Shown one piece after another: positions 17,274 through 27,494 of a stretch of DNA of 64,000 nt. Origin of the DNA: Azospirillum lipoferum (GTDB taxonomy: Bacteria > Pseudomonadota > Alphaproteobacteria > Azospirillales > Azospirillaceae); NCBI RefSeq assembly GCF_024170005.1, contig NZ_JALJXJ010000004.1:434001-498000 (forward strand), written 5' to 3'. Positions within the stretch are counted from its first letter, which is position 1, and every line of letters begins with the position of its first letter. Position numbers and translations under genes: made by a program. Under the pieces are notes generated by a model. The model searched no databases. It worked only from the letters and a program-made list of their open reading frames with translations, and was not told the DNA's origin.

Positions 17274-17287
17274 GATATGTTAGCCCA

Positions 17288-18787
<1,500 letters not shown>

Positions 18788-18951
18788 CCTATTGTCCTCC
18801 CTCAGGATTGTTTGTCACCATGTGGACCTGAGCGGCCCGTCGAGGCGACCCGAAACTTTGCGCATCGGTTGTGCAGGAATGCGGCAAGGGGCCGTCCTTT
18901 GCCGTGATCCTTTGCTATAGTGGCCCCGATTGAGAGGATACGGGAACCACG

Positions 18952-21216
18952 ATGGCGACGATCGAAGAGGCTTTGAACATCGCGGTCGACCACCATGCCG
19001 CCGGCCGCCTCCTGGAGGCGGAAACCATCTATGGCCGCATCCTGGCGGCCGATCCGCGCAACGCGTCGACCCTGCATCTGGCCGGGGTGCTGGCCTGCCA
19101 GACCGGGCGGCCGGAAGAGGGGCTGGGCCTGCTGCGCCGCGCGGTGGCGGAGGTTCCCGCTGCCGCCGCCTACCGCATCGACCAGGGCAAGGCGCTGTTG
19201 GCCGTCGCGGAGTGGGCGGACGCCGCCGCCGCCCTGCGCCCGGCGCTGGCACTGGTGCCCGACGATGTCCAGGGCTGGGAGCTGCTGGCGCTGGCGGAGC
19301 ATCATGCCGGCGGCGTGGATGCCGCCATCGCGGCGCTGGAGCATGGCTGCGCGCTGGCGCCGGAGCGGGCGGAGATGGCCGGGCGGCTGGCCCTGCTGTG
19401 CCGGCAGCGCGGGATGGAGCGGGTGGGGCGGTCGCAGCCGGAGCTGGCGATGGCCGATTTCCGGCGCGCGGCCCTGCTGGAACCGGGGGAGGCGGAGCCC
19501 TGGCTGCAACTGGGCAGTTTGCTGCTCGATTCCGGGGCGGTCGCGGCTGCCGTGGCCGCCTATCGCCGGGTGTTGGCGCTGGAACCGGCGGCGGGAGCGG
19601 CGCTGTACAATCTGGGGATTGCGCTGACCAGGGATGACAGGACGGAACAGGCGTTGGCAATGGCGGTGGCGGTCTTCCGCCGGGCCGCCCGCCTCGACCC
19701 CGGCCACATCGGCGTGCGCGATTCGCTGACCCTGGCGCTGGAGCCGCATGACCCGGTGGAGGCGGCGCTGTGGTCCGCCGAGACGCTGGCCCTGAAACAG
19801 AAGCGGGCGGAGATCGACGTGCCGCCGCTTCCCGCCAGCCCGACCGACCCGGAGGGGCGGACCCGCAATGTCGTCGCCTTCAGCCTGTGGGGCCGGCGCG
19901 AGGTCTATACCCAGGGCGCCGTCGCCAACGCCCGGACGGTGCCGGCGCTGTTGCCGGGCTGGAGCTGCCGCTTCTACCATGACGAGTCGGTGCCGCCGGC
20001 CCTGATCGTGGAACTGAACCGGCTGGGGGCGGAGACGGTGGCGATGCCGGCCGGCAGCGGGCCGTCGCAGGGGCTTTACTGGCGCTTCCTGGCCGCCGAC
20101 GATCCGACGGTGGCGCGCTTCCTCTGCCGCGACTGCGATTCGCGGCCGACGTTGCGGGAGAAGGCGGCGGTCGAGGCGTGGATGGCGTCGGGGCTGCCCT
20201 TCCACGTCATGCGCGACCATCTGCTGCACACCGACCTGATCCTGGCCGGCCTGTGGGGCGGCATGGCCGGGCTGCTGCCGCCGATGGCGCCGGTGATCGA
20301 GGAGGTCGCCAACCGCGAGGCCGACCGCTGGCAGGACCAGCGCTTCCTGGCCGACTGGGTGTGGCCGCGCATCCGCGGGCGCGTGCTGGTCCATGACAGC
20401 GCCCATCCGGGAGCCGGGCGGCCCTTTCCGCCGGCCCCCGACGATCCGGTGTCGCCGCACATCGGGGCGAAGGTGCTGGAGTTGCGGACCGTTGCCGCCG
20501 ATGCGGCGGCGGAGGAGGCGCCCGGCGGGGCGGCGCCGGTGGAGGCCGCGACCCGGCATGGGCCGATGCGCTTTCTGCCCGAAGATGGCTGTGTGGGCCG
20601 GTCGCTGGCGCTCTATGGCGAGTTCCTGGAGGGCGCGCAGAGGCTCTGCGCGGCGCTGCTGGAACCGGGGGACGTGGTGGTGGAGGTCGGGGTGGGCGTC
20701 GGCGCCCACAGCGTGCCGCTGGCGCGCCGGGTCGGGGCGGGCGGGCGGGTGCATGCCGTCGAGCCGCGGGAGGATTTGCGGGAACTGCTGGCCGCGAACC
20801 TTGCCGCCAACGGGATCGGCTCCGTCGTCCTGCACCGGGCGGGGCTGGCCGATCCGGAGGGGCTAGAGCGGCTCGACCTGCTGAAGGTCGATGTCGGCAG
20901 TGCCGTGATCCCGGCGGTGCGGGAGGTGGCCGGGCTGATCGCCCGCTGCCGGCCGGCGCTCTATCTGGAGAACGACCGCGAGGAGGGCTTGGGCGAGCTG
21001 ATCGCGCTGGTGCAGAGCTTCGGCTATCGGCTGTGGTGGCACATCGTGCCGCTGTTCGATCCGGGCAACCATGCGGGGCAGGGCGGCAACGGCTTTCCGG
21101 GGGTGGTGGCGCTGAACCTGCTGGCGCTGCCGGCGGGGCGGTCCTGCCCGCAGCCTGGGCTGTTGGAAGTGTCGGGGCCGGCGCAGTCCTGGCGCGACGC
21201 GGCCTGGGATGCCTGA
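18952..21216 (+). CDS. TPR / unknown glycosyltransferase-like / FkbM-type methyltransferase fusion
   Basis: A 754-residue three-part protein. Residues 1-280 are tetratricopeptide repeats (EALNIAVDHHAAGRLLEAE..., then repeated 34-residue units). Residues 300-480 form a domain beginning RNVVAFSLWGRREVYTQGAVANA, with FYHDESVPP and FLCRDCDSRPTLREKAAVEAW, resembling the glycosyltransferase-like region of some TPR proteins in magnetospirilla and azospirilla. Residues 545-740 are an FkbM-like SAM methyltransferase (VVVEVGVGVGAHSVPLARRV, VHAVEPREDLRELLAANL). It probably modifies a surface glycan or glycoprotein in the cytoplasm; acceptor unknown. The start ATG at 18952 leaves a divergent promoter region with mmsA. 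Domain limits are approximate and the middle assignment is the least secure. Confidence 0.8.
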   Translation: MATIEEALNIAVDHHAAGRLLEAETIYGRILAADPRNASTLHLAGVLACQTGRPEEGLGLLRRAVAEVPAAAAYRIDQGKALLAVAEWADAAAALRPALALVPDDVQGWELLALAEHHAGGVDAAIAALEHGCALAPERAEMAGRLALLCRQRGMERVGRSQPELAMADFRRAALLEPGEAEPWLQLGSLLLDSGAVAAAVAAYRRVLALEPAAGAALYNLGIALTRDDRTEQALAMAVAVFRRAARLDPGHIGVRDSLTLALEPHDPVEAALWSAETLALKQKRAEIDVPPLPASPTDPEGRTRNVVAFSLWGRREVYTQGAVANARTVPALLPGWSCRFYHDESVPPALIVELNRLGAETVAMPAGSGPSQGLYWRFLAADDPTVARFLCRDCDSRPTLREKAAVEAWMASGLPFHVMRDHLLHTDLILAGLWGGMAGLLPPMAPVIEEVANREADRWQDQRFLADWVWPRIRGRVLVHDSAHPGAGRPFPPAPDDPVSPHIGAKVLELRTVAADAAAEEAPGGAAPVEAATRHGPMRFLPEDGCVGRSLALYGEFLEGAQRLCAALLEPGDVVVEVGVGVGAHSVPLARRVGAGGRVHAVEPREDLRELLAANLAANGIGSVVLHRAGLADPEGLERLDLLKVDVGSAVIPAVREVAGLIARCRPALYLENDREEGLGELIALVQSFGYRLWWHIVPLFDPGNHAGQGGNGFPGVVALNLLALPAGRSCPQPGLLEVSGPAQSWRDAAWDA

Positions 21217-21351
21217 TGACTTGAGGGTCTGACCTGTCCCCAAAGGTGGGTGGAGAGTTGAGACCCTACCGCTTATAGTGCGCCCGCGCTCAAGCAGCGG
21301 GACTCCCCCGGTTCCGGGCCGTGGGGATTGCCGCAGAAACGGCGAAGCGGA

Positions 21352-22443
21352 ATGGACATGACCAGCCACGATGACGTCTTCGACATGCCGGAGACACGGC
21401 AGCCGACCATCCTGTCGGTCTATAATCAGAAGGGCGGCGTCGGCAAAACGACCACATCGGTGAACCTCGCCCTCGCGCTGGCGGCGCTGGGCAAGAGCGT
21501 CGTCCTGATCGATTTCGATCCGCAGAGCAGCGCCACCAGCAACTTCCTGCTGCGCGACAAAGCGAAGGTCGGCATCAACGACCTGCTGCGCAAGGAAACC
21601 TTCGTCGAGGACGCCATCACCCCGACCGCCTTCGACGGGCTGTCGATGATCGTCGGCGCGCGCAAGCTCTATTCGCTGGAACATGCGCTGGACAGCCGCG
21701 GCGGCTCGCAGCGGGGGCTGCGCAAGGCGCTGCACTTCTCGCGCAACCCGCCGGACTATGTCGTCATCGACTGCCCGCCGGCGCTGGGCCATCTGGCGGC
21801 CGGTGCCTTGGCGGCGTCGGACCGGCTGATCGTGCCGGTGTTTCCGGGGCGCTACGCGCTGGACGGGCTGCGGCGGACGTTGCAGGTGGTGGAGCATATC
21901 CAGAACGGGCTGAACCCCAGCCTGTCGCTGGCCGGCATCCTGATGCTGTCGATCACCAACGACGAGGTCGGGCGCGAATCGCTGAACCAGCTGCGCAGCG
22001 AGTTCCCGGAGCAGATGTTCCGCACCGCCTTCCCCTATGACGTGGATGTGGTGAAGGCGACATACCGGCGTATGCCAGCGGCGATCTTCACGCCGGAGGG
22101 GCGGACGACCAGCCGCTTCGCGGCGCTGGCCTGGGAGATCGTCCATGGCCGCGGCAACGCCCCCGACGACGCCCAACTGAAGCCGGCGCTGGAGCGCATC
22201 CGGTCGTGGCACGAGGCGACCGACACCTCCTACAGCGCACGGCGCGCGTCGTCGATCGACGAGGGGGACGAGCCCTCGGGCGGGAGCAATGGGGCGCGGC
22301 AGGCGGAGCGGGCACAGTCCTCCGGCCGCGGCGGAATGGGGGCCGGCATCGTCGGGCTGGTGATCGGGCTGGCCGCCGGCTTCGCGCTGGGGGCGGCGGT
22401 GGGGCAGCCGATCCTCGGGAAATTGCTTGGGCTTGGGGGATGA
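21352..22443 (+). CDS. ParA-family ATPase with C-terminal membrane segment
   Basis: A 363-residue protein. The N-terminal ParA domain has KGGVGKTT (about residues 26-33), LIDFDPQSSATSNF (A'), and VVIDCPPALGHLAAGAL (Walker B region). After about residue 290 a Ser/Gly/Arg-rich linker leads to one hydrophobic glycine-rich helix (GAGIVGLVIGLAAGFALGAAV), implying anchoring of the ATPase to the inner membrane. Ordinary chromosome ParA proteins are soluble and paired with ParB; no ParB is adjacent here. It may position a membrane cargo rather than DNA, which is inference. The start is taken as the ATG at 21352; a second ATG at 21358 and an upstream TTG (21328) are possible. The 5' region has a short inverted pair AGGGTCT/AGACCCT (21224-21230/21261-21267). 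Confidence 0.85.
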   Translation: MDMTSHDDVFDMPETRQPTILSVYNQKGGVGKTTTSVNLALALAALGKSVVLIDFDPQSSATSNFLLRDKAKVGINDLLRKETFVEDAITPTAFDGLSMIVGARKLYSLEHALDSRGGSQRGLRKALHFSRNPPDYVVIDCPPALGHLAAGALAASDRLIVPVFPGRYALDGLRRTLQVVEHIQNGLNPSLSLAGILMLSITNDEVGRESLNQLRSEFPEQMFRTAFPYDVDVVKATYRRMPAAIFTPEGRTTSRFAALAWEIVHGRGNAPDDAQLKPALERIRSWHEATDTSYSARRASSIDEGDEPSGGSNGARQAERAQSSGRGGMGAGIVGLVIGLAAGFALGAAVGQPILGKLLGLGG

Positions 22444-22449
22444 GACTTT

Positions 22450-22472
22450 CCCTCTCCCCGGGGGGAGAGGGG
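22450..22472. repeat. Single arm of the GC-rich palindromic repeat
   Basis: CCCTCTCCCC/GGGGAGAGGGG core a few bases after the ParA stop, before the M20 peptidase gene. Confidence 0.7.
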
Positions 22473-22509
22473 GACCGGTGGATCCTGCGATCAACAAGAC
22501 GAGGCCGTC

Positions 22510-23916
22510 ATGCTTCCTGTCGATGCCGTTCTGCGCAAGGTGGATGAGTCGTTCGAGGAGTCCGTCGGCCGGCTTTGCGAACTGCTGCGCATTCCCTCGG
22601 TCAGCACCGACCCCGCCTATGCCGGCGAGGTCCGGCGGGCGGCCGGATGGTGCTCCGACAGGCTGGCGGCGCTGGGCTTCACCGTCACCCTCCATGAGAC
22701 GCCCGGCCATCCCATCCTGGTCGCCCATCATCCGGGGCCAGGGCTGGATGGGGTGGAGACGCCGCATGTGCTCTATTACGGCCATTACGACGTCCAGCCT
22801 GCCGACCCGGTCGAGCTGTGGAACAGCCCGCCCTTCGAGCCGGTGATCGTTGAGGCCGAACGGGGGCGCCGCGTCGTCGCCCGCGGGGCCGCCGACGACA
22901 AGGGCCAGACCATGACCTTCATGGAAGCCTTCGAGGCCTGGCATGCCGTCCACGGTTCCATCCCGATCCGCGCCACCGTGCTGCTGGAGGGCGAGGAGGA
23001 GACCGGCAGCCCGTCGCTGCCGCGCTTCCTGAAGGAGCATGCGGCAGAGCTGCAAGCCGATTTCTGCCTCGTCACCGATACCAACGCCTGGGACGTCGAC
23101 ACCCCGGCGATCACCACCCGGCTGCGCGGGCTGCTCTATCTGGAAGCCACCGTCACCGGTCCCAGCCACGACCTGCATTCCGGCCTGTTCGGCGGCGCCG
23201 TGCCGAATCCGATCAATGTGCTGACCGGCATCCTGGGCCAGATCCACGACGTCGACGGGCGGGTGCGCTTCGACGGCTTTTACGACGGTGTGCGCGAACT
23301 GCCGGACGAACTGCGGACGCAGATCCGCGGCCTGCCGCTGGACGAGGCGCAGTTCCTGGGCGTTCTCGGCCTGACCCGCAGCCATGGCGAGACGGGACGG
23401 ACGCTGCTGGAGCGCATCTGGACCCGGCCGACCTGCGACATCAACGGCATCTGGGGTGGCTATACCGGCGAGGGATCGAAGACCGTCATCCCGGCCAAGG
23501 CGTCCTGCAAGCTGAGCTGCCGGCTGGTGCCCGGCCAGGACCCGGCGGCGATCGAGGCGTCGGTCCAGCGCTTCTTCGAGGAACGGCTGCCGGAGGACTG
23601 CACGGTCAGCTTCCGCCGCTTCAGCGCGTCCCCCGGCATCGAGGTGCCGACCGACACGCCGTGGATGGAGGCGGTGCGCGGCGGGCTGAAGGAGGCAACA
23701 GGCCGCGACGGCGTGCTGATCGGCGGCGGCGGGTCGATCCCCATCGTCGGCTGGTTCCGCGAGCATCTGGGGCTGGACACCATTCTGGTCGGCTTCGGGC
23801 TGGACGACGACCGCATCCACTCGCCGAACGAGAAGTTCGAGCTGAAATGCCTGCGCAACGGTATCCGCAGCCATGCGGCAATGTTGGGGCGTTTGGCCGC
23901 CGGGCGGGTTGGCTGA
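22510..23916 (+). CDS. M20-family metallopeptidase (dipeptidase-like)
   Basis: A 468-residue zinc peptidase of the M20/ArgE/DapE/CPG2 superfamily, cytoplasmic. Metal and catalytic residues are in place: His92 and Asp94 in YYGHYDVQP, the bridging Asp in RGAADDKGQ (about 125-133), Glu162-Glu164 in LLEGEEETGS and the dimerisation-domain His in GPSHDLHSGLFGG. The sequence matches the 'M20 family dipeptidase' group related to carnosinase-like enzymes, which cut short peptides. True substrate unknown. Starts at ATG 22510. Followed by the OYE gene after 95 bp on the same strand; a shared transcript is possible. Confidence 0.92.
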   Translation: MLPVDAVLRKVDESFEESVGRLCELLRIPSVSTDPAYAGEVRRAAGWCSDRLAALGFTVTLHETPGHPILVAHHPGPGLDGVETPHVLYYGHYDVQPADPVELWNSPPFEPVIVEAERGRRVVARGAADDKGQTMTFMEAFEAWHAVHGSIPIRATVLLEGEEETGSPSLPRFLKEHAAELQADFCLVTDTNAWDVDTPAITTRLRGLLYLEATVTGPSHDLHSGLFGGAVPNPINVLTGILGQIHDVDGRVRFDGFYDGVRELPDELRTQIRGLPLDEAQFLGVLGLTRSHGETGRTLLERIWTRPTCDINGIWGGYTGEGSKTVIPAKASCKLSCRLVPGQDPAAIEASVQRFFEERLPEDCTVSFRRFSASPGIEVPTDTPWMEAVRGGLKEATGRDGVLIGGGGSIPIVGWFREHLGLDTILVGFGLDDDRIHSPNEKFELKCLRNGIRSHAAMLGRLAAGRVG

Positions 23917-24011
23917 GGCTTGGGCGGACCATAAATCTCCCCGATCCGCGGCGGGGGAAGGCTGACGCCTCATCCCCCGCCGCCACCGACAAGATCGAGA
24001 CGGGAATTCGC

Positions 24012-25121
24012 ATGTCCGCTCTGTTCACGCCCTTCACGCTGAAGGACGTCACCCTGCGCAACCGCATCGCGGTTCCGCCGATGTGCCAGTACAGCGCCGT
24101 CGACGGCGTCATCAACGACTGGCATCTCGTCCATTATCCCGGCCTTGCCCGCGGCGGTGCCGGTCTGGTGATCGTCGAGGCGACGGCGGTGTCGCCGGAA
24201 GGCCGCATCACGCCGGGCTGCACCGGGCTGTGGAACGACGCCCAGGCCGAAGGGATGGCGCGCATCGCCGCCTCCATCGCCGCGGCCGGCGCCGTTCCCG
24301 GCATCCAGATCGGCCATGCCGGCCGCAAGGCCAGCGCCAACCGCCCGTGGGAGGGTGACGACCACATCGCCGAGGGCGATCCACGCGGCTGGGAGACGCT
24401 CTCGCCGTCGGCCGTGCCGTTCGGCGCCTATCTGCCGAAAGTGCCGAAGGCGATGACGCTGGACGATATCGCCCGCGTCCGTGCCGATTTCGTGGCTGCT
24501 GCCATCCGTGCCCGCGATGCCGGCTTCAAGTGGCTGGAGCTGCATTTCGCCCACGGCTATCTGGGGCAGAGCTTCTTCTCGGTCCACGCCAACAAGCGGA
24601 CCGACCAGTATGGCGGCGACCTTGCCGGGCGCAGCCGCTTCCTGCTGGAGACGCTGGCGGCGGTGCGCGCGGTATGGCCGGAAAACCTGCCGCTGACCGC
24701 CCGTTTCGGCGTCATCGAGTATGACGGGCGCGACGAGGAGACGCTGGCCGAGTCGATCGAACTCGCCCGTAACTTCCGCGCCGGCGGGCTCGATCTGCTC
24801 AACGTCAGCGTCGGTTTCTCCACCCCCAACGCCAACGTCCCGTGGGGATCGCCGTTCCTGGCGCCGATCGCCGGACGGGTGCGGCGCGAGGCGGAACTGC
24901 CGGTGGCGGCGGCCTGGGGCATCGACGCGCCGAAGGTCGCCAACCGCACCGTCGCCGACGGGCAGCTGGATCTGGTGATGATCGGCCGCGCCCATCTGGC
25001 CGACCCGCATTACCCCTACCGCGCCGCCAAGGAGCTGGGGGTGGAGCGTCCGTCCTGGGTGCTGCCGGCGCCCTACGCCCACTGGCTGGAGCGGTATCGC
25101 GCCACCGATAAGGCGGAGTGA
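24012..25121 (+). CDS. NADH:flavin oxidoreductase, Old Yellow Enzyme family (YqjM/OYE-like)
   Basis: FMN-dependent reductase of activated C=C bonds (enoates, nitro compounds) using NAD(P)H. 369 residues in a TIM-barrel pattern: LFTPFTLKDVTLRNRIAVPPMCQYSA start with the Cys that tunes the flavin in YqjM-type enzymes, QIGHAGRKAS, the ELHFAHGYLGQSFFSVHANKR block (normally HxAHGYL) and the phosphate-binding DLVMIGRAHLADPHYPY near the end. It is the thermophilic-like/YqjM class rather than yeast-OYE. Physiological substrate is unknown; stress or xenobiotic reduction is common in the family. Followed by a composite palindromic repeat. Confidence 0.93.
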   Translation: MSALFTPFTLKDVTLRNRIAVPPMCQYSAVDGVINDWHLVHYPGLARGGAGLVIVEATAVSPEGRITPGCTGLWNDAQAEGMARIAASIAAAGAVPGIQIGHAGRKASANRPWEGDDHIAEGDPRGWETLSPSAVPFGAYLPKVPKAMTLDDIARVRADFVAAAIRARDAGFKWLELHFAHGYLGQSFFSVHANKRTDQYGGDLAGRSRFLLETLAAVRAVWPENLPLTARFGVIEYDGRDEETLAESIELARNFRAGGLDLLNVSVGFSTPNANVPWGSPFLAPIAGRVRREAELPVAAAWGIDAPKVANRTVADGQLDLVMIGRAHLADPHYPYRAAKELGVERPSWVLPAPYAHWLERYRATDKAE

Positions 25122-25140
25122 GTTTTGAATCGGCGAAATC

Positions 25141-25283
25141 CCCCCTCTCCCCCCTGGGGAGAGGGACGGGGTGAGGGGGGATGCGTCGCGTGGACTTGGT
25201 GGAGAATGAGGACTGCGCGGTTCTTGAAAACCCTCGCCGCGCGCCCCCCTCACCCTAACCCTCTCCCCGGGGGGAGAGGGGAT
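25141..25283. repeat. Composite palindromic intergenic repeat, long-spacer copy
   Basis: Arm one (25141-25181) and inverted arm two (25244-25283) bracket a spacer that contains GGACTGCGCGGTTCTTGA, shared with the copy at 44636. It sits between convergent OYE and aldo/keto reductase genes, where it could act as a bidirectional terminator. Confidence 0.8.
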
Positions 25284-25293
25284 TGGGAGGCGC

Positions 25294-26352
25294 TCACCCC
25301 GCCTCGGCCGCGGAGGAGGCGCTCCACAGGTTGATGCCGGCGTCGGCGACGGCGTGGGTGTCGATCTCCGCCAGTTCCTCCGGGCTGAAGGACAGGTTGT
25401 TCAGCGCGTCCAGAGAGTTGTCGAGCTGCTCGACGTTGCGGGCGCCGATCAGGGCGGAGGTCACGCGCGGGTCGCGCAGCACCCAGGCGATGGCCATCTG
25501 CGCCAGCGTCTGGCCGCGCCGTCCGGCGATGGCGTCGAGTGCGCGGACGCGCTCCAGATTCTCCGGCGACAGGAAGTTGGCGCGCAGGCTGCCGCCCTTG
25601 GCGGCGCGGGCGTCGGCAGGCAACCCGCTCTGAGAATTCCCACTGAGGTACTTGTTGGTCAGCATGCCCTGGGCCAGCGGCGAGAAGGCGATGCAGCCCA
25701 TGCCGAGATCCTCCAGCGTCTCCAGCAGCCCGCCTTCCACCCAGCGGTTCAGCATCGAGTAGGAGGGCTGGTGGATCAGGCAGGGGGTGCCCAGCTGCTT
25801 CAGGATCCCCGCCGCCCGCCGCGTCATCTCCGGCGAGTAGGAGGAGATGCCGACATAGAGCGCCTTGCCCTGGCGGACGACATGGTCGAGCGCCCCCATC
25901 GTCTCCTCCAGCGGGGTGCGCGGATCGACGCGGTGCGAATAGAAGATGTCGACATAGTCCAGGCCCATCCGCTTCAGGCTCTGGTCCAGGCTGGAGACCA
26001 GATATTTGCGGGAGCCCCAGTTGCCGTAGGGGCCGGGCCACATCTCGTAGCCGGCCTTGGTCGAGATCACCATCTCGTCGCGGTAGGGGCGGAAATCGGT
26101 GGCGAGGATGCGGCCGAAATTCTCCTCCGCCGAACCCGGCGGCGGGCCGTAATTGTTGGCGAGGTCGAAATGGCTGACGCCGCGGTCGAAGGCCCGGCGC
26201 AGCACGGCGCGCCCGGTGGCGAACACGTCGGCGCCGCCGAAATTCTGCCAGAGCCCCAGCGAAATGGCCGGCAGGTCCAGCCCGCTGCGGCCGGTGCGGC
26301 GATAGCTCATGCCCTCGTAACGCCGGTCGGCGGCAAGGTAGGGCGGCTGCAT
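25294..26352 (-). CDS. Aldo/keto reductase (YghZ / L-glyceraldehyde-3-phosphate reductase type)
   Basis: NADPH-dependent carbonyl reductase, 352 residues. The N-terminal YRRTGRSGLDLPAISLGLWQNFGG and the catalytic set Asp (HFDLANNYG), Tyr (same block), Lys (ISTKAGYEMWPGPYGN) and His (FYSHRVDP) match the YghZ branch, which detoxifies methylglyoxal and reduces L-glyceraldehyde 3-phosphate. The start is the ATG at 26352 with GGGAG nine bases upstream; the frame extends upstream without family similarity. The promoter region contains the palindrome TGATATATCA (26380-26389). The LysR gene lies just upstream on the same strand and might regulate it. Confidence 0.92.
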   Translation of the reverse strand: MQPPYLAADRRYEGMSYRRTGRSGLDLPAISLGLWQNFGGADVFATGRAVLRRAFDRGVSHFDLANNYGPPPGSAEENFGRILATDFRPYRDEMVISTKAGYEMWPGPYGNWGSRKYLVSSLDQSLKRMGLDYVDIFYSHRVDPRTPLEETMGALDHVVRQGKALYVGISSYSPEMTRRAAGILKQLGTPCLIHQPSYSMLNRWVEGGLLETLEDLGMGCIAFSPLAQGMLTNKYLSGNSQSGLPADARAAKGGSLRANFLSPENLERVRALDAIAGRRGQTLAQMAIAWVLRDPRVTSALIGARNVEQLDNSLDALNNLSFSPEELAEIDTHAVADAGINLWSASSAAEAG

Positions 26353-26435
26353 GGCGTTTTCTCCCGATATGTTTCTGAGTGATATATCAGCATAGGGCGG
26401 CGGTGCGGCGATGTGCAATGGCCTCGCCGGTCATA

Positions 26436-27350
26436 TCACTCCCGGCTTTCCGGGCCGGATGGCGAGACGCACACCCTGCGCACACAGCCGCGCAGCCAGC
26501 GGTGGGCCGGGTCGGCGTCCAGCCGTGGGTGCCAGATCAGCGAGACGGTGACCTCCGGCGCCGGAAAGGGCAGGGCGAAGCTGTGGAGGCCGGCGCGCAG
26601 CCCCTCCGTGTGCCGTTCGGGGACGCTGACGATCAGGTCGGTGCCGCGCAGAAGCGCCAGCGCCGCGGCGAAGCCGCCGACCGTGGCGACGACGCTGCGC
26701 CGAAGCCCCAGCCGGTCCAGCGCCTCGTCCACCAGCCCGCGGTCGTCGCCGCGCCGCGACACCAGCACATGGCGGCCGGCGGCATAGCGGGCGGGGGTGA
26801 TCGTGCCCGAGGCCAGCGGATGGCCGGGGTGGACGACGCCGATGAAGCGGTCGTGGAACAGCCCCTGGGTGCGCAGTTCGGGGCCGCTGTCCTTGCCGAC
26901 GACTCCGGTCTCCAGATCGACCGAGCCGTCGCGCAGAGGGCCGCTGTCCTTGTCCGGCTTCGCCAGGAAGCGGATGCGGACGCCGGGCGCCTCCGCGGCC
27001 AGCAGGGTCAGCAGGGCGGCGCCGTAGCTTTCGACGAAGCCGTCGCTGGTCCGCAGGGTGAAGGTCCTGGTCAGTTGGCCGACATCGAGGTTTTCGGCCG
27101 GGCGCAGCGCCGCTTCGGCCTCCTGCACCAGCAGGCGGACGCGGTCGCGCAACTCGACCGCGCGGGGCGTGGGGACGAGGCCGCGCCCGGCCCGGACCAG
27201 CAGCGGGTCGCCGGTCGCCTCGCGCAGCCGCGCCAGCGCCCGGCTCATCGCCGACGGGCTGAGCCGCAGGCGCCGTGCCGCACCGGCGACGCTGCCTTCC
27301 GCGAGCAGGGCATCCAGGGTGACGAGCATGTTCAGGTCGGGGGCGGTCAT
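26436..27350 (-). CDS. LysR-family transcriptional regulator, probable regulator of the divergent MFS gene
   Basis: A 304-residue regulator. The N-terminal helix-turn-helix reads LNMLVTLDALLAEGSVAGAARRLRLSPSAMSRALARLREATGDPLLVR, of the NodD/SyrM-like group with a 'LL.E.SV..AA..L..S..A.SR.L.RLR' pattern; the effector domain starts near 90. The start is the ATG at 27350. It is divergent from the MFS transporter at 27495 with 144 bp between, the classic layout in which a LysR protein controls a neighbouring transporter. The aldo/keto reductase downstream could share its transcript. The effector is unknown. Confidence 0.92.
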   Translation of the reverse strand: MTAPDLNMLVTLDALLAEGSVAGAARRLRLSPSAMSRALARLREATGDPLLVRAGRGLVPTPRAVELRDRVRLLVQEAEAALRPAENLDVGQLTRTFTLRTSDGFVESYGAALLTLLAAEAPGVRIRFLAKPDKDSGPLRDGSVDLETGVVGKDSGPELRTQGLFHDRFIGVVHPGHPLASGTITPARYAAGRHVLVSRRGDDRGLVDEALDRLGLRRSVVATVGGFAAALALLRGTDLIVSVPERHTEGLRAGLHSFALPFPAPEVTVSLIWHPRLDADPAHRWLRGCVRRVCVSPSGPESRE

Positions 27351-27494
27351 GCGCCGGATCGTAGCACGGCTTGTCCGATGGGCCCCACCCGGACATGGCG
27401 CCGCGTGCACGAATACAATGCGGATGCTGCGCGTTCCGCCATGTCACCCCGCGTCCTAGCCTTGGCGCCTGTCATTCAAAACAGGAGAGGTGTC

